Shown here piece by piece: positions 16,717-26,071 of a DNA stretch of 64,000 nucleotides. How positions within the stretch are numbered: position 1 is the first letter of the stretch; the number at the start of each line of letters is the position of its first letter. The stretch comes from JAXGQE01 sp040766585 (lineage in GTDB: Bacteria; Bacillota; SLNR01): assembly GCA_040766585.1 (NCBI GenBank), contig JAXGQE010000001.1:1-64000 (forward strand), given 5' to 3'. A program made the position numbers and the translations under genes. Below the pieces are notes generated by a model, which worked only from the letters and a program-made list of their open reading frames with translations, had not been told where the DNA came from and searched no databases.

Positions 16717-16962
16717 TTTGGTAAGCATGTCTTTAGTGGGCTGATGCATACGGTGTCTCCAAAAAATCACATTCAGTGAACAATATCTTACAAATCCAAC
16801 TCAATTATATCAGAATCATTTGTAGTAATTTGTCGTTTTTTGGTGCGCCCCAACATATTTTCCTTATCTTTGACAGTACATAAAAAAATGTCAGACTGTG
16901 AGACTATTATAAGACATTTTACCCATTCCGTAAAGGAACATGTGTGACGTTTTGCAGATATT

Positions 16963-16991
16963 TTGACTGATTATTTAGACAATTGTATAAT
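16963..16991 (+). promoter_or_regulatory. SigA-type promoter of flavodoxin gene
   Basis: TTGACT (16963-16968), a 17-bp spacer and TATAAT (16986-16991), followed 33 bp later by the start codon. Confidence 0.8.
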
Positions 16992-17024
16992 GAGTTATAA
17001 ATATGAAACTTGAGGGGTGACGAT

Positions 17025-17507
17025 ATGAAACTATTGATTGTGTATTATTCCCTGGAGGGTTCAACCCGGACTATTGCTGAAGAAATGGCCAGAGTGTCGG
17101 GTGGAGATCTGTTGGAGATTCACCCGGTGAAAGAGTTTCCCAGCCAGTCTGGGTGGAAGTATGTAGTTGGCGGCTTCTATTCCACCATGAGGCGGCCGTG
17201 TCCGATTCAGGATTATGATGTGGACTTGGAAAAGTATGATCTTATCGTCATTGGAACCCCCGTCTGGGCATATAACCCATCGCCACCCATCGTTACTTTC
17301 ATGAAGGACCCTGATTTGAAGGGGAAAAAGATCGCTTTGTTCTGCACCCACGGCGGTGGACCCAAATCCGCCATGGATGTGATGAAAAGCTACTTTAATC
17401 CGGAGCAGATAGTATCCACCATAGATTATATTGGTAGTGCGGATAATAAGGAGAGCAATATTCTAAGGGCACAGAAATGGATTAAGGTCATTATGAAATT
17501 GATATAG
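17025..17507 (+). CDS. Flavodoxin family protein
   Basis: 160-residue FMN-binding flavodoxin-like protein. The phosphate loop is YSLEGSTRTIA at residues 8-18 and the isoalloxazine-contact loops are IGTPVWAYNPSPP and CTHGGGPKSAM. It would carry electrons in the cytoplasm. ATG at 17025 is preceded by GAGGGGTGACGAT; the in-frame start at 17010 is too close to that site. Own promoter and terminator, so a one-gene transcript. Confidence 0.92.
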   Translation: MKLLIVYYSLEGSTRTIAEEMARVSGGDLLEIHPVKEFPSQSGWKYVVGGFYSTMRRPCPIQDYDVDLEKYDLIVIGTPVWAYNPSPPIVTFMKDPDLKGKKIALFCTHGGGPKSAMDVMKSYFNPEQIVSTIDYIGSADNKESNILRAQKWIKVIMKLI

Positions 17508-17508
17508 A

Positions 17509-17550
17509 AACAGTAAGAAGCCATATTCCGAAGTGCTTCTTACTGTTTTT
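17509..17550 (+). terminator. Intrinsic terminator after flavodoxin gene
   Basis: AACAGTAAGAAG (17509-17520) pairs with CTTCTTACTGTT (17536-17547) and ends in a T tract; a 12-bp perfect stem. Confidence 0.9.
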
Positions 17551-17579
17551 AGCACGATATGATCATTAGTAATGAGTTC

Positions 17580-17905
17580 AAAAGCATAGGGGGGGCAAGT
17601 GAAAGGGAAGGACCCAGGGAATGAAATAGGAGAACGCATCCGAACATTCAGACTGTTAATCAGAACAACTCCGATCTATTACATGAAGCAAGGGATATAG
17701 TCTCATCTCAATATTATGAAAAATCACTTAAGATAAAAGACCCAGCAATCACTCCTCCGAAATGACGAAAATGACTGCAATCACGAATAATTGTTCTGGC
17801 CAGAGGTTACACCGAATGCCCTCATTGCAGAGAAAATACGATTGATTCTCATGACTACCTTCCCATACCAAGTTTTCCTGTCCGTGACATCTAGGTTCTA
17901 TAATA
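17580..17905 (+). mobile_element. Truncated, decayed ISL3-family element (left end only)
   Basis: This stretch aligns step by step with the left end of the next element: GGGCAAGTGAAAGGGAAG against GGTTAGGTGAAAGGTGAAG, then a shared AATGAAA/AGTGAAA region, a TCTCATCTCA block and a broken reading frame encoding a CxxC knuckle (TECPHCRE). It stops exactly where the second element begins. Many substitutions separate the two copies, so the duplication is old. Confidence 0.6.
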
Positions 17906-19378
17906 AATGTTGGGGTTAGGTGAAAGGTGAAGGAACCAAGGAGTGAAAGTAAGAGAGCATATCCAAACACCCAGGCTTGTAATCCGACCCACTACGATCT
18001 TTTACAAGGAGGAAGGGATACGCTCTCATCTCATTATACCGAAGAATTGTTCGGAATTAAAGATGCAATCATCCACTCGATCGAAAATGACACGAAAAAT
18101 GCTTCTAAGCACATTTATTTCAGTTTGGCCAGAGATTGTATGGAATGCCCGCAATGCAAAGAAGTAAAGATTGATATTCATGACTACCGCTGGCAGATTA
18201 TCAGAGGACCCCCATGGGCCATCAGCGTATGTTGTTTCACTATCGCAAACGACGATACCGATGCCCGCATTGTGGCAAACGGTTCTATGAACCGAACAGT
18301 TTTGTGTCGCGCTACCATCGGATGAGTTTCAGTCTGGTCAGGTACCTGCTGGATGAACTGCAGGATGTGCAGCCAGTGAAAACCATTGCAGCCCATTGCA
18401 GCATATCGGCTACGACGGTCAACCGGGTCTTCAGCTATATTAGTTTTCCGACCCCGAAATTACCCAAGGTGCTGGGGATTGACGAATCCAAAGGACACTC
18501 GGGGGGCGAGAAGTTCCAATGTATTCTCACGGATCCGGAACATCATCGGGTGCTGGATATCCGTCCGGGGAGGCAAAGCCATTACCTTACTTCCTACTTT
18601 CGTTCATTTTCCAAAGAAGAACGCTCCCAGGTTCATGCCGTCGTAATGGATATGACCAATACTACCGGGACCTGGCCGAAAGCTTCTTCCCCAAGGCTAC
18701 CATTTAGCGGATCGATTCCACTATGTGCGTATGGTATACTGGGCCTTCGATCAAGTCCGCCGGGAAGAGCAGAAAAAGCTCCATCCACAACGCCGCAAGT
18801 ATTTCAAGCGCAGCAAATCTCTTCTTTGGAAGCGTCGCAGCAAGTTGAATCAGGAGCAGCTCGATGCGGTGGAGGCCATGCTCAGTCTCTCTGCCCGGGT
18901 AGGCAAAGCCTATCTGTTGAAAGAGCGGTTCCTTGAATTTATGGATTCCACGGACCTGAGCCAGGTCAAAAAGCGGCTTCATTTGTGGTTTGCGTTATGC
19001 GATAGCTGTGCTCTGCCGGAATTCAGCCACTGCAAAGAAACACTGTTTCAATGGCTCGGGCCGGTTCTGAATTCCTTTCGGACACCCTACACCAACGGAT
19101 TTACCGAAGGCAGCAACAACTAGATCAAGGTCTTGAAGCGCAATGCCTATGGAGTGAGGAATTTCAGTCGTTTTCGCAGTCGTATACTGTATATTCTCGC
19201 TTCCTGATATCGTTGTATCCTGATCATCCACGCTTTGATATGCCTTTATGTTTATTATCGGGTCATTTCCATAGCCTTAAAGATTGGATAGGTGAAGATT
19301 GCCGCCTGTATTCTCCGGCGGCAATCCAATAAGCTTCTTTGATTCACTTCAATTAGCCTCTACCCCAATATTTGACAT
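17906..19378 (+). mobile_element. Decayed ISL3-family element
   Basis: Left end near AAATGTTGGGGTTA (about 17905-17918). The right end near 19363-19378 carries the inverted counterpart (reverse complement AAATATTGGGGTAG). In between lies a frameshifted ISL3 transposase. A GC-rich inverted repeat (19399-19425) and AT-rich filler follow up to the pilus locus. Confidence 0.65.
18021..19207 (+). pseudogene. ISL3-family transposase pseudogene
   Basis: Homology runs through three frames. It opens with SHYTEELFGIKDAI and the ECPQC knuckle, shifts near 18210 into YRKRRYRCPHCGKRF and the DDE block VLGIDE, and shifts again near 18680 into YVRMVYWAFDQVRREEQKKL. An in-frame TAG at 19121 interrupts GFTEGSNN/IKVLKRNAYG. 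Two frameshifts plus one stop make it inactive. Restored length would be about 395 residues, usual for ISL3. Confidence 0.85.
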
Positions 19379-19398
19379 AGTGCCGACATCCAATAGCG

Positions 19399-19425
19399 CG
19401 GGACCTCCCACTACAGGAGGTCCCG
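19399..19425. repeat. Inverted repeat downstream of pilus locus
   Basis: CGGGACCTCC (19399-19408) pairs with GGAGGTCCCG (19416-19425). It lies just past the last pilin gene. There is no T tract on either side, so it may be a factor-dependent terminator, an mRNA 3' stabiliser or part of the IS end. Confidence 0.5.
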
Positions 19426-19460
19426 GAAATATAGCATGTGACTTCATTCATTCACTGTTG

Positions 19461-21893
19461 TTACGGTGTATAAGTGAAGGAATAGGGTACGCTTTCCCCA
19501 GTTGAATCCGCGATTGCCGTTCCGCTGACGGTTACAGGAGGATATGAGAAAAGTCTTGACGCTTGCACGGATCCCGAATGGTAATGAACTGTCCCGTCCG
19601 TCAAATATACCACGATATTCTCTACAACCGTGTTATAGGTGAACCACCCTGATCGATAAAACCTCACATCATAATCATAGCTACTCACTGTAACCGGTGC
19701 AGCCACCACGGTAATCTGGGCAGTGTCTGTGAAGCCTCCATCCACAGTAGTAACAGTGATCGTTGCACTGCCAGTTGCGTGCGCTGTCACAACTCCATTC
19801 ATGTCAACGGTTGCGACAGAATGGTTGTCGCTGGACCACTGAACAGATTTATCATAGGCATCTGCTGGCGATACTACCGCATCCAAATCCCCTGTCTGCC
19901 CAATACTCAAAACAAGGGTTTTCGGTTCAATCGTTACACCTTGGACTAGGACCCCCGTAACTTCAACATCGTAGGCTGCAGTCTTACTCGAATCAAGAGA
20001 AGCTGCTGCAGTTAATGCGTTTGAAAAAATGCCGATGTTCATTCCAGAGAGAATATTACCAGAAACGGACACACCGGGTGCAGATGCTGTCCAAGTTACG
20101 TCAACTTCACGAGTATCTCCGTTAGTAAGAACTGCAGTCAAACGAGAAGGCAAAGCGATGGGAGTTCCTGCTTCAATTCTGATCCTATCCGCTGTATGTG
20201 GAATCAGGCTCTCAATACCAACTACACTAACAACGAGTGTGGTTGTTTTCGTGTTATCCATTAAAGCAGTAGCGGTTAGAAGCTGAGTACCAGTAGTAGA
20301 AGTGTCCACATTTCCATTCCATGTAACTGGAACTTTCTGAGTTGTCCCATTGCTCATGACAGCATCCAATACCTCTGGGAGCTGATACGTCTCTCCTTGA
20401 ATGAGTGTTTTGGCAGGTAAGGTCTTGAGATAGACAATGGTTGCAGATACATCGCCAGGATCCGGGTCGAATTTATCCAGCAAATACTCCTCAACAGACG
20501 CTAGGTCGCTACCTGAAAGACTGCGATTATAAATCAGAATCTCCGAAATCTGCACATTCTGCCAATCAATTGTTAATGATGAATTTGCCGCTGTCACGGA
20601 TGTACCTGAAGCTTCATCGACCCCATCCACCCGTAGTGACAGTCCACCATCGGAAGCAATAGCCGTAAAGACATGCCAACTTCCATCCAATCCAAGATTC
20701 CCATTCAATTCAGCAGGGGTTGCACCGGTATTAAAACTCAAGTTGCCCGATGGATTCCATCCGAAACTCCACGAATTACCCTTTACTATGGGGACATCGC
20801 TTTGTATCGCGGTGCTCTTGGCAACTACAACCACTGAGTAGTTATTCATTGAAGACGGTGTGAAAGAATTTATCCTCATTGTTGTGCCTGCAGCATTGGG
20901 GAACAAGCTTTTCCCCCATACGAACAACTCATCCGAGAATTGGGTTTCACGAAGTTCTGGTTTTAGATTCTGTGTCACTTGATATGCATGATTGCCATTA
21001 CCCGTTAGATCATCCCACTGGGTTACATAAACGCGATTCCCAAGTACTTCAATTTGACTAACCGTTGGATCTCTGCTGATGATAGATGCATCCAAATGCA
21101 ATACTAACCCATCCGTAACGGTGGGTCCATGCAAAAACACGGGATCACTAAATACAGTAACTCCCTTTTTACCTGAAGATGCGTACGGGCTGATGGTGTA
21201 AATAATATGCCTGCCGGTATATTCACTAGTAATACTATTGAAGGCACTCTGATTTAGCATATCTGTATTTGCCTTGATAGGAACAGGAATGTAATCATAC
21301 GGGAAAATCGGGTAAATACGGCCGAGATCAAAATCCTCGTCAATGTATGCAGCTGAGACATAAGGAATGCTGAAACCAGGACGTGATACAAACCATTCGT
21401 GACGGTTCACTAAAAACACTCCGTCCGGATCATCCACGACTGCCGTAGCTTTTGCTCCTAATCCCGAAGTAGATACATAAGCATAATTATCTGATAACTG
21501 AGTCGAATTCTTCTCCAACACCAGATTCACACTGCCAGCAATCGGGACTGGAAAGTCTGGTATTCGTGATTCAGCTATCACCGTATGGATGCTTTTTCCC
21601 GCCAAAGCGACCTCACGGTAAAACCCGTCTATTGTCACCTCATTAGATTCGCCTTCAAAAAGAGTGTACGATGCTTTCCCAGAGGGAGTAATCCCTGCAC
21701 TTAAGTCACTTTTGACACTCTCGATTTCCTTCTCCATCGCCTGCTGCAACTCAAAAGCATCTGTTGTCAACTCTCTTGTATCCACCAACAAAGTAAAATC
21801 CGTTACCAAAGTCGACACAAAAACTGTAGATATAATACCAATCAATAGGATTGCGACTAAAATCTCAACTAGAGTAATACCTCGATTATTCAT
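19461..21893 (-). CDS. Giant prepilin fused to LamG and Ig-like domains
   Basis: 810 residues. The N-terminus MNNRG/ITLVEILVAILLIGI is a type III (prepilin) leader with Gly-1 and Glu5, cut by the prepilin peptidase. After a pilin-like stretch come a LamG/concanavalin-like domain (about 260-480, containing LVLHLDAS and WHVFTAIASDGGLSLRVDG), two Ig-like group 4-type repeats (about 485-640, VPVTWNG and VDVTWTAS) and one Ig-like group 2 domain (about 650-735, VQWSSDNHSVATVD). The end is a unique ~80-residue beta segment. This is a minor pilin carrying a large surface-exposed module, probably an adhesin at or near the pilus tip. Last gene of the pilus locus. Confidence 0.85.
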   Translation of the reverse strand: MNNRGITLVEILVAILLIGIISTVFVSTLVTDFTLLVDTRELTTDAFELQQAMEKEIESVKSDLSAGITPSGKASYTLFEGESNEVTIDGFYREVALAGKSIHTVIAESRIPDFPVPIAGSVNLVLEKNSTQLSDNYAYVSTSGLGAKATAVVDDPDGVFLVNRHEWFVSRPGFSIPYVSAAYIDEDFDLGRIYPIFPYDYIPVPIKANTDMLNQSAFNSITSEYTGRHIIYTISPYASSGKKGVTVFSDPVFLHGPTVTDGLVLHLDASIISRDPTVSQIEVLGNRVYVTQWDDLTGNGNHAYQVTQNLKPELRETQFSDELFVWGKSLFPNAAGTTMRINSFTPSSMNNYSVVVVAKSTAIQSDVPIVKGNSWSFGWNPSGNLSFNTGATPAELNGNLGLDGSWHVFTAIASDGGLSLRVDGVDEASGTSVTAANSSLTIDWQNVQISEILIYNRSLSGSDLASVEEYLLDKFDPDPGDVSATIVYLKTLPAKTLIQGETYQLPEVLDAVMSNGTTQKVPVTWNGNVDTSTTGTQLLTATALMDNTKTTTLVVSVVGIESLIPHTADRIRIEAGTPIALPSRLTAVLTNGDTREVDVTWTASAPGVSVSGNILSGMNIGIFSNALTAAASLDSSKTAAYDVEVTGVLVQGVTIEPKTLVLSIGQTGDLDAVVSPADAYDKSVQWSSDNHSVATVDMNGVVTAHATGSATITVTTVDGGFTDTAQITVVAAPVTVSSYDYDVRFYRSGWFTYNTVVENIVVYLTDGTVHYHSGSVQASRLFSYPPVTVSGTAIADSTGESVPYSFTYTP

Positions 21894-21922
21894 AGTTCAT
21901 CACCTCTTTAGGCTAATGGCTC

Positions 21923-23347
21923 CTACAAATTGGGGCCATCAATATGCCATAAATCGTTCAGAATCTCTTTCTGAATCTGTCCGAAGATAATATCCAGTTC
22001 GTCCTCATCTCCAGCTTCAAAATAGGGTAGACCCGATGCAGTAGGAAGAGCACCGGTGCTGGATGCAATATTGGCCAAACTAAGAAGATCACTGCTTCGC
22101 GATGAAAATCCGATAACATACACTTTAATTTTTGTATCATTGATAACCATAGACCCGGTTTGAACAACATACGGCTCCCCGTAAGTTGTATCAAGAGAAG
22201 ATCCATTTCCTGCAATTTGGCCAGAACTTGTATTGTAAGGGGTTCGATCCAGGAATCCCTCATTTACATTGTTTGCATTGGTTACCCATTGACGGTTCCA
22301 ATTGCTTATGACACTGCCAAAAGTTGTAACTCCATCCACCAGAACGATCATATAATCACTAACTACTCTTCCCGCATATTCAGGATTGCTTCTTCCAGCA
22401 AGAATTTGATGATAACCACGCCGAATACCATCACCAGTATTCGTGCCGCCTCCTGCTGACAATGAGTTGATATTGCTGTAAAGAGTTGAGGTTTCATTCT
22501 GGGCGCTTCTGAATGCTTTCGGATTATTCGCCGATGTAGAAAATGGTACTAGCGATACTGAAACAGGGTATTCCGAAGCAGCGAATTGCTCAATTAGTTT
22601 TTTGGCTGAATTCTTTAGTTTCGTTATCCGGCGGTCTGCAACCACATTCGTTGTTGAACCGTCCATTCTCCATTCCATACTGCCGGAAACATCCAGTACC
22701 ATTGCAACCTGAGCAATCGGTCGCCTTACCTCAATGTCAGGGTCATCCCTCGAATCTGTGCGATATGCAATCGCCACTGCCGGATCGAGTGGGGTTCCTT
22801 TATGAACGACCTGTAACGAATTCAGTGCTTCAGTCTGGGAAAAAATACTCATGTGCCCGATGGGTATTCCCAAGTGGTCAAGACTGACCTCTTTCCCATC
22901 TTGGAAAGCTTTTATCGTAAAACCAACAATTTTTTCTTGATAGTCTTCTATTTGCTTCTCGAAGAATATCTCATAAGTGAGATGATCACTCGCAGGAACC
23001 AACTCAGTCTTATGATGTCCAATAACACCATTTTTCTCTCCGTATTCATATAGAACAACAGCACCATCCAAGACCCCAATATAGTTCCAGGAATCAGTAA
23101 GATTATCTTCTTTGAAGCTTGACTCAGGAATCGTGAAAGTTGCAGATGCATGCCTCGTAATATTATTAATATAGGCTGCCGTTAAACGAGTGTTGGATTG
23201 AAGTACATATTCATCTATGCTTGCTCTGTGAACCCTTTGCCCAAAACCCAGTAAAAGGAAACTAGTGGCAATAACCATACCCAGCAATGCAAGTACCAAA
23301 ATCAGCTCAACCAGCATGAACCCATTCTCTTTTTTGCTGTATAACAT
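21923..23347 (-). CDS. Prepilin fused to a von Willebrand factor A domain
   Basis: 474 residues. The prepilin leader ends ENG/FMLVELILVLALLGM with Glu5 present. About 150 residues of pilin-like region follow, then a vWA domain (about 210-440) with MIDAS residues visible: DVSGSM, the Thr of GGGTNTGDG and the Asp of VLVDGVTT. Divalent-metal-dependent binding to a host, matrix or neighbouring-cell ligand is expected. PilY1 of Gram-negative pili has a vWA domain but is not itself a prepilin; here one chain does both. Directly upstream of the giant prepilin gene (29 bp). Confidence 0.87.
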   Translation of the reverse strand: MLYSKKENGFMLVELILVLALLGMVIATSFLLLGFGQRVHRASIDEYVLQSNTRLTAAYINNITRHASATFTIPESSFKEDNLTDSWNYIGVLDGAVVLYEYGEKNGVIGHHKTELVPASDHLTYEIFFEKQIEDYQEKIVGFTIKAFQDGKEVSLDHLGIPIGHMSIFSQTEALNSLQVVHKGTPLDPAVAIAYRTDSRDDPDIEVRRPIAQVAMVLDVSGSMEWRMDGSTTNVVADRRITKLKNSAKKLIEQFAASEYPVSVSLVPFSTSANNPKAFRSAQNETSTLYSNINSLSAGGGTNTGDGIRRGYHQILAGRSNPEYAGRVVSDYMIVLVDGVTTFGSVISNWNRQWVTNANNVNEGFLDRTPYNTSSGQIAGNGSSLDTTYGEPYVVQTGSMVINDTKIKVYVIGFSSRSSDLLSLANIASSTGALPTASGLPYFEAGDEDELDIIFGQIQKEILNDLWHIDGPNL

Positions 23348-23382
23348 TTCGCAACCCCTCCTGACTGAAAGAAAAACTCAGT

Positions 23383-23859
23383 TCACTCCCAACGCAGAAC
23401 CAGTGGATTCTCAGCGTCAAAGATCAAAGTCAATGACTTCGTAACTCCTGAGCCATGCAAAGTCCCCAACGCATGAACAACGATTTCCCGTTTTGACCCT
23501 GAGTTGATGGGGGTGATGGTAACAGCTACTTCATCATCTTCTATCTCGACAATATCGAAGAACTCAGGTCTAGTAACAAGATCATCAGCAATGTCAGGGT
23601 AAGCATCTTTATCCCACTTCAATGACTCAATCAAAGGTTCTTGGTCTGGATCCGCAGGATCAAAAAGCAAAGCAGAAACAGCCAAATCTATCCCTGCCAC
23701 CGCCAGGTAGTGAGCTCTGATCTGATTGGCCTGGAGGTTAGCTTGCTGCAAGTTTTGGCTAAACACTGAAGCTACTGAAACCGACACAATGATTATCACT
23801 AAAAACATTCCAATGACAGATATCATAGCTATACCGTTGTTCTTTCGGAGAAGCCCCAT
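23383..23859 (-). CDS. PilX/GspK-like minor pilin
   Basis: 158 residues. The leader is LLRKNNG/IAMISVIGMF followed by a long hydrophobic helix. Position 5 is Ser, not Glu, as in GspK/PilX-type pilins that cap the fibre and start assembly. YLAVAGIDLAVSALL is the typical segment after the helix. ATG at 23859 sits behind GAGGGGAATGAGA; starts at 23865 and upstream are possible. With the two fused prepilins downstream it makes a plausible three-protein tip complex. Confidence 0.75.
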   Translation of the reverse strand: MGLLRKNNGIAMISVIGMFLVIIIVSVSVASVFSQNLQQANLQANQIRAHYLAVAGIDLAVSALLFDPADPDQEPLIESLKWDKDAYPDIADDLVTRPEFFDIVEIEDDEVAVTITPINSGSKREIVVHALGTLHGSGVTKSLTLIFDAENPLVLRWE

Positions 23860-24136
23860 TCTCATTCCCCTCATCCCTTTCACGGGTCCCTCTAGATACA
23901 ACAAACACCAACAGCGCAAACCAGAGATTCTGACTCGCTCCTGCCGGTCCGATTTAGAAAGATTCTGAATACATTATACACTTCAAGTAAAAATATGTCA
24001 ATAGACGAGCCAATCCAGATAGTGTCAACTTACTGTAGGAAATTAAAGAATTCGAAAATCCCCTACACATGAATACAATGCAACTAACCTCGATAGGCTT
24101 TCAACAAGACCATAGTCCCAGTCCGTTTGCCGTAAT

Positions 24137-24870
24137 TTACCGCTGCCAGATTCCCAGAGTCTCGTAACTTACCTTCCTTGCCTGTCTGAGTACTCGCTGT
24201 TCGATCCGCTGAATCCGTTTTTCTTTCTCCTGTTTCTCTTTTTTCACTCGCATAAAATCATACAAGTTTCCGCCGTTGAACTTAAATGCCCTCAATTTCA
24301 CCATCAAATCCAGCCCTGTGACCGACCACCCCATCGGTCGCGAACTGCAGCGCGCCGACAATACATGACTCACATGTCCTTCGGCACTGCAACCCACATA
24401 GTCTCGGCTCTTTTGCCGCTGGATCGCTTCCCAGTGATTGAATATATACCGCTTGACTTCCCGCACTTCCTGCTGCTTAAAACCACTATCTGCCTCATCG
24501 GCCAGGATATCCAGCAGCTCCCCTGCCGCCCGGCTCATCCCCCGTTGCACATACCCCCATAAGGGACCTCGGGCATAGCGGCGGTGGCTTTGCGCACATA
24601 TTTGGATAGATGAAACCGATCCAGGACAAATGCGGACTTTTCGATCCAGTTCAGTCCTTCCCGGATCCAGCCGTGTCCGTCTCCCGATATGAATACTTTC
24701 CGGATAGCTTTGCTGTCATACGCCGTCTCCAGATACTCCGCTGCCTTCAGCCACAATTCCTCGCTGCTTCTGTCACTCTGACTATATACCGTGGGTTTTT
24801 CAGCTCCTGTCTCCCTTACCTTACCGTTGTCAACGCCGATTTGAATTCGACCACGACCGCCGGATTATAA
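24137..24870 (-). pseudogene. ISLre2-family transposase fragment, frameshifted
   Basis: Homology to the C-terminal half of ISLre2-family transposases: VFISGDGHGWIREGLNWI, then SAFVLDRFHLSKYVRKATA in one frame, continuing after a shift near 24545 into GELLDILADEAD and the Cys/Arg-rich end in another. The N-terminal half (about 220 residues) is missing; the open frame can be followed upstream only to about 24870. A dead relic inside the pilus locus. Confidence 0.75.
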
Positions 24871-24959
24871 TGACCAGTTCAGCCGGTTAGAAATCGACCA
24901 TTCCATAAGCTTTGGGTTCAGCACCCAAAGAAAGTTCCGAAGTGAGACCGACCTTGGCT

Positions 24960-25440
24960 CTGCTTTTTAACCGGTTACTTTGGCCTTTGATGTTTACTGC
25001 ATGAGAAGGAAGTATGAAAAAGTCCGCTCTGAGGACAGGCATGGCCTCCAAATCAGTTGCCAGGAAATACAGTGGCTGGATGGCATCATCAGTCCCCTTA
25101 TTAAAAAGGGACAATCCTTTCATCACACCTGTATCTATCATAAAGATGAGATCATGTGGCATGAGAGAACTCAGTATCAATATTTCAGTGCCGGGATCTT
25201 TTCTGCCGAGAACATGGACATGCCCCTGGTAGTCCGGGGGGCCGCCGCAAGCTTAAGAAAAACGATTTTCAAGTAGACAGGCGGTGTCGGGAGAATCGTA
25301 CCTACTTAGACTACAAATCATGGCTGAGAAACGGGTCTTCCCGTCGTGGAAATGGATACTTTGGAAGGAATTAAGGGGGGGGAAGTACTCTTGCCCATCC
25401 ACTTCACAGTACCTCAGTTCATGCTGCGATTACAACGACA
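24960..25440 (+). pseudogene. IS30-family transposase relic
   Basis: Fragments in several frames match the IS30 transposase order: HKDEI, then ERTQYQYFSAGIFSA (normally ERTLYRYIDAG), MDMPLVV, CRENRTYLDY, and, after shifts, MDTLEGIKGG (DDE region) and LLPIHFTVPQFML. No frame is intact. The adjoining minus-strand frame (24887-25180) is the shadow of this relic. Confidence 0.6.
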
Positions 25441-25680
25441 TGATCATTGATGATATTTTGGCTACATCCCATATTCAGCGGTCTTTGAGTCTTAAGGGTT
25501 GTCCTTACGATAATGCCGTGTCTGAAGCAAAATTTTAACTCTTTAAGATAGAATTCGTCCAGTGGTGAAACTCTGAAAGCTTGGGTCGTTTAGAGTAGAG
25601 TTAGTTGATTATTTTCATTAGTACAACAGTATTCGGATCCACAGCCCTCTGGGTTATCACGCCCTTAAGAGTTTAAATTG
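25440..25680 (+). pseudogene. IS3/IS150-family transposase relic
   Basis: The end of an IS3-family orfB is recognisable: QRSLSLKGCPYDNAVSEAKF (normally S-RKG-PYDNAV-E-F), then, across stops, ESLGRL, YFH and IRIHSSLGYH. It abuts the IS30 relic, so one element inserted into or replaced part of the other. From 25680 to 25825 I see nothing recognisable. Confidence 0.6.
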
Positions 25681-25824
25681 CAGAATCTATAGTTTCTGTG
25701 CAGAAAAATTTTGCCATACTTCATTCTACAAAGCCTATTGTAGAATCTATAGAGCAAACAAAAGTTTTTGTTTCGGCAAATAAGAGCGCCATCGACAAAA
25801 GTTATCATTGAATCGTGTCTCAAA

Positions 25825-26046
25825 TCAGAAATCCCAGTGTTTGCATGGTAAACAGCACGCCCTGCTGTATGAATTCGTCAATAGTACGAAAATAACCTGG
25901 CAAGCTCTGTTTCCAACATTCGCATGGATAGCATTGTGTGCTGGTATTGCAATAACCGACAAGATGCCGATAATGACATCAGCTGTCAGTAACACCATTA
26001 AAGAAAAGCCATATCCATTTTTATGTGAAGAATCAGCTAGAAGCAT
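25825..26046 (-). pseudogene. Decayed type IV pilin copy
   Basis: 73-codon frame whose middle reads YGFSLMVLLTADVIIGILSV, then IAIPAHNAI and NRACQ, colinear with the intact pilin at 26581 (GFTLVELMVVVVIIGIL, IAIPIYNTV, RACQ). Glu5 is lost and the C-terminal domain has become unrelated sequence, so it cannot make a functional pilin. It follows the MORN gene by 25 bp. Confidence 0.6.
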
Positions 26047-26071
26047 ATTCTTATCCTCACTATACTTCTTG

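Noticed and set aside
19461..21893. Giant prepilin as a plain secreted cell-wall protein
   Set aside because: The N-terminus is a prepilin leader with Gly-1 and Glu5, with no signal-peptidase site and no sorting signal at the C-terminus.
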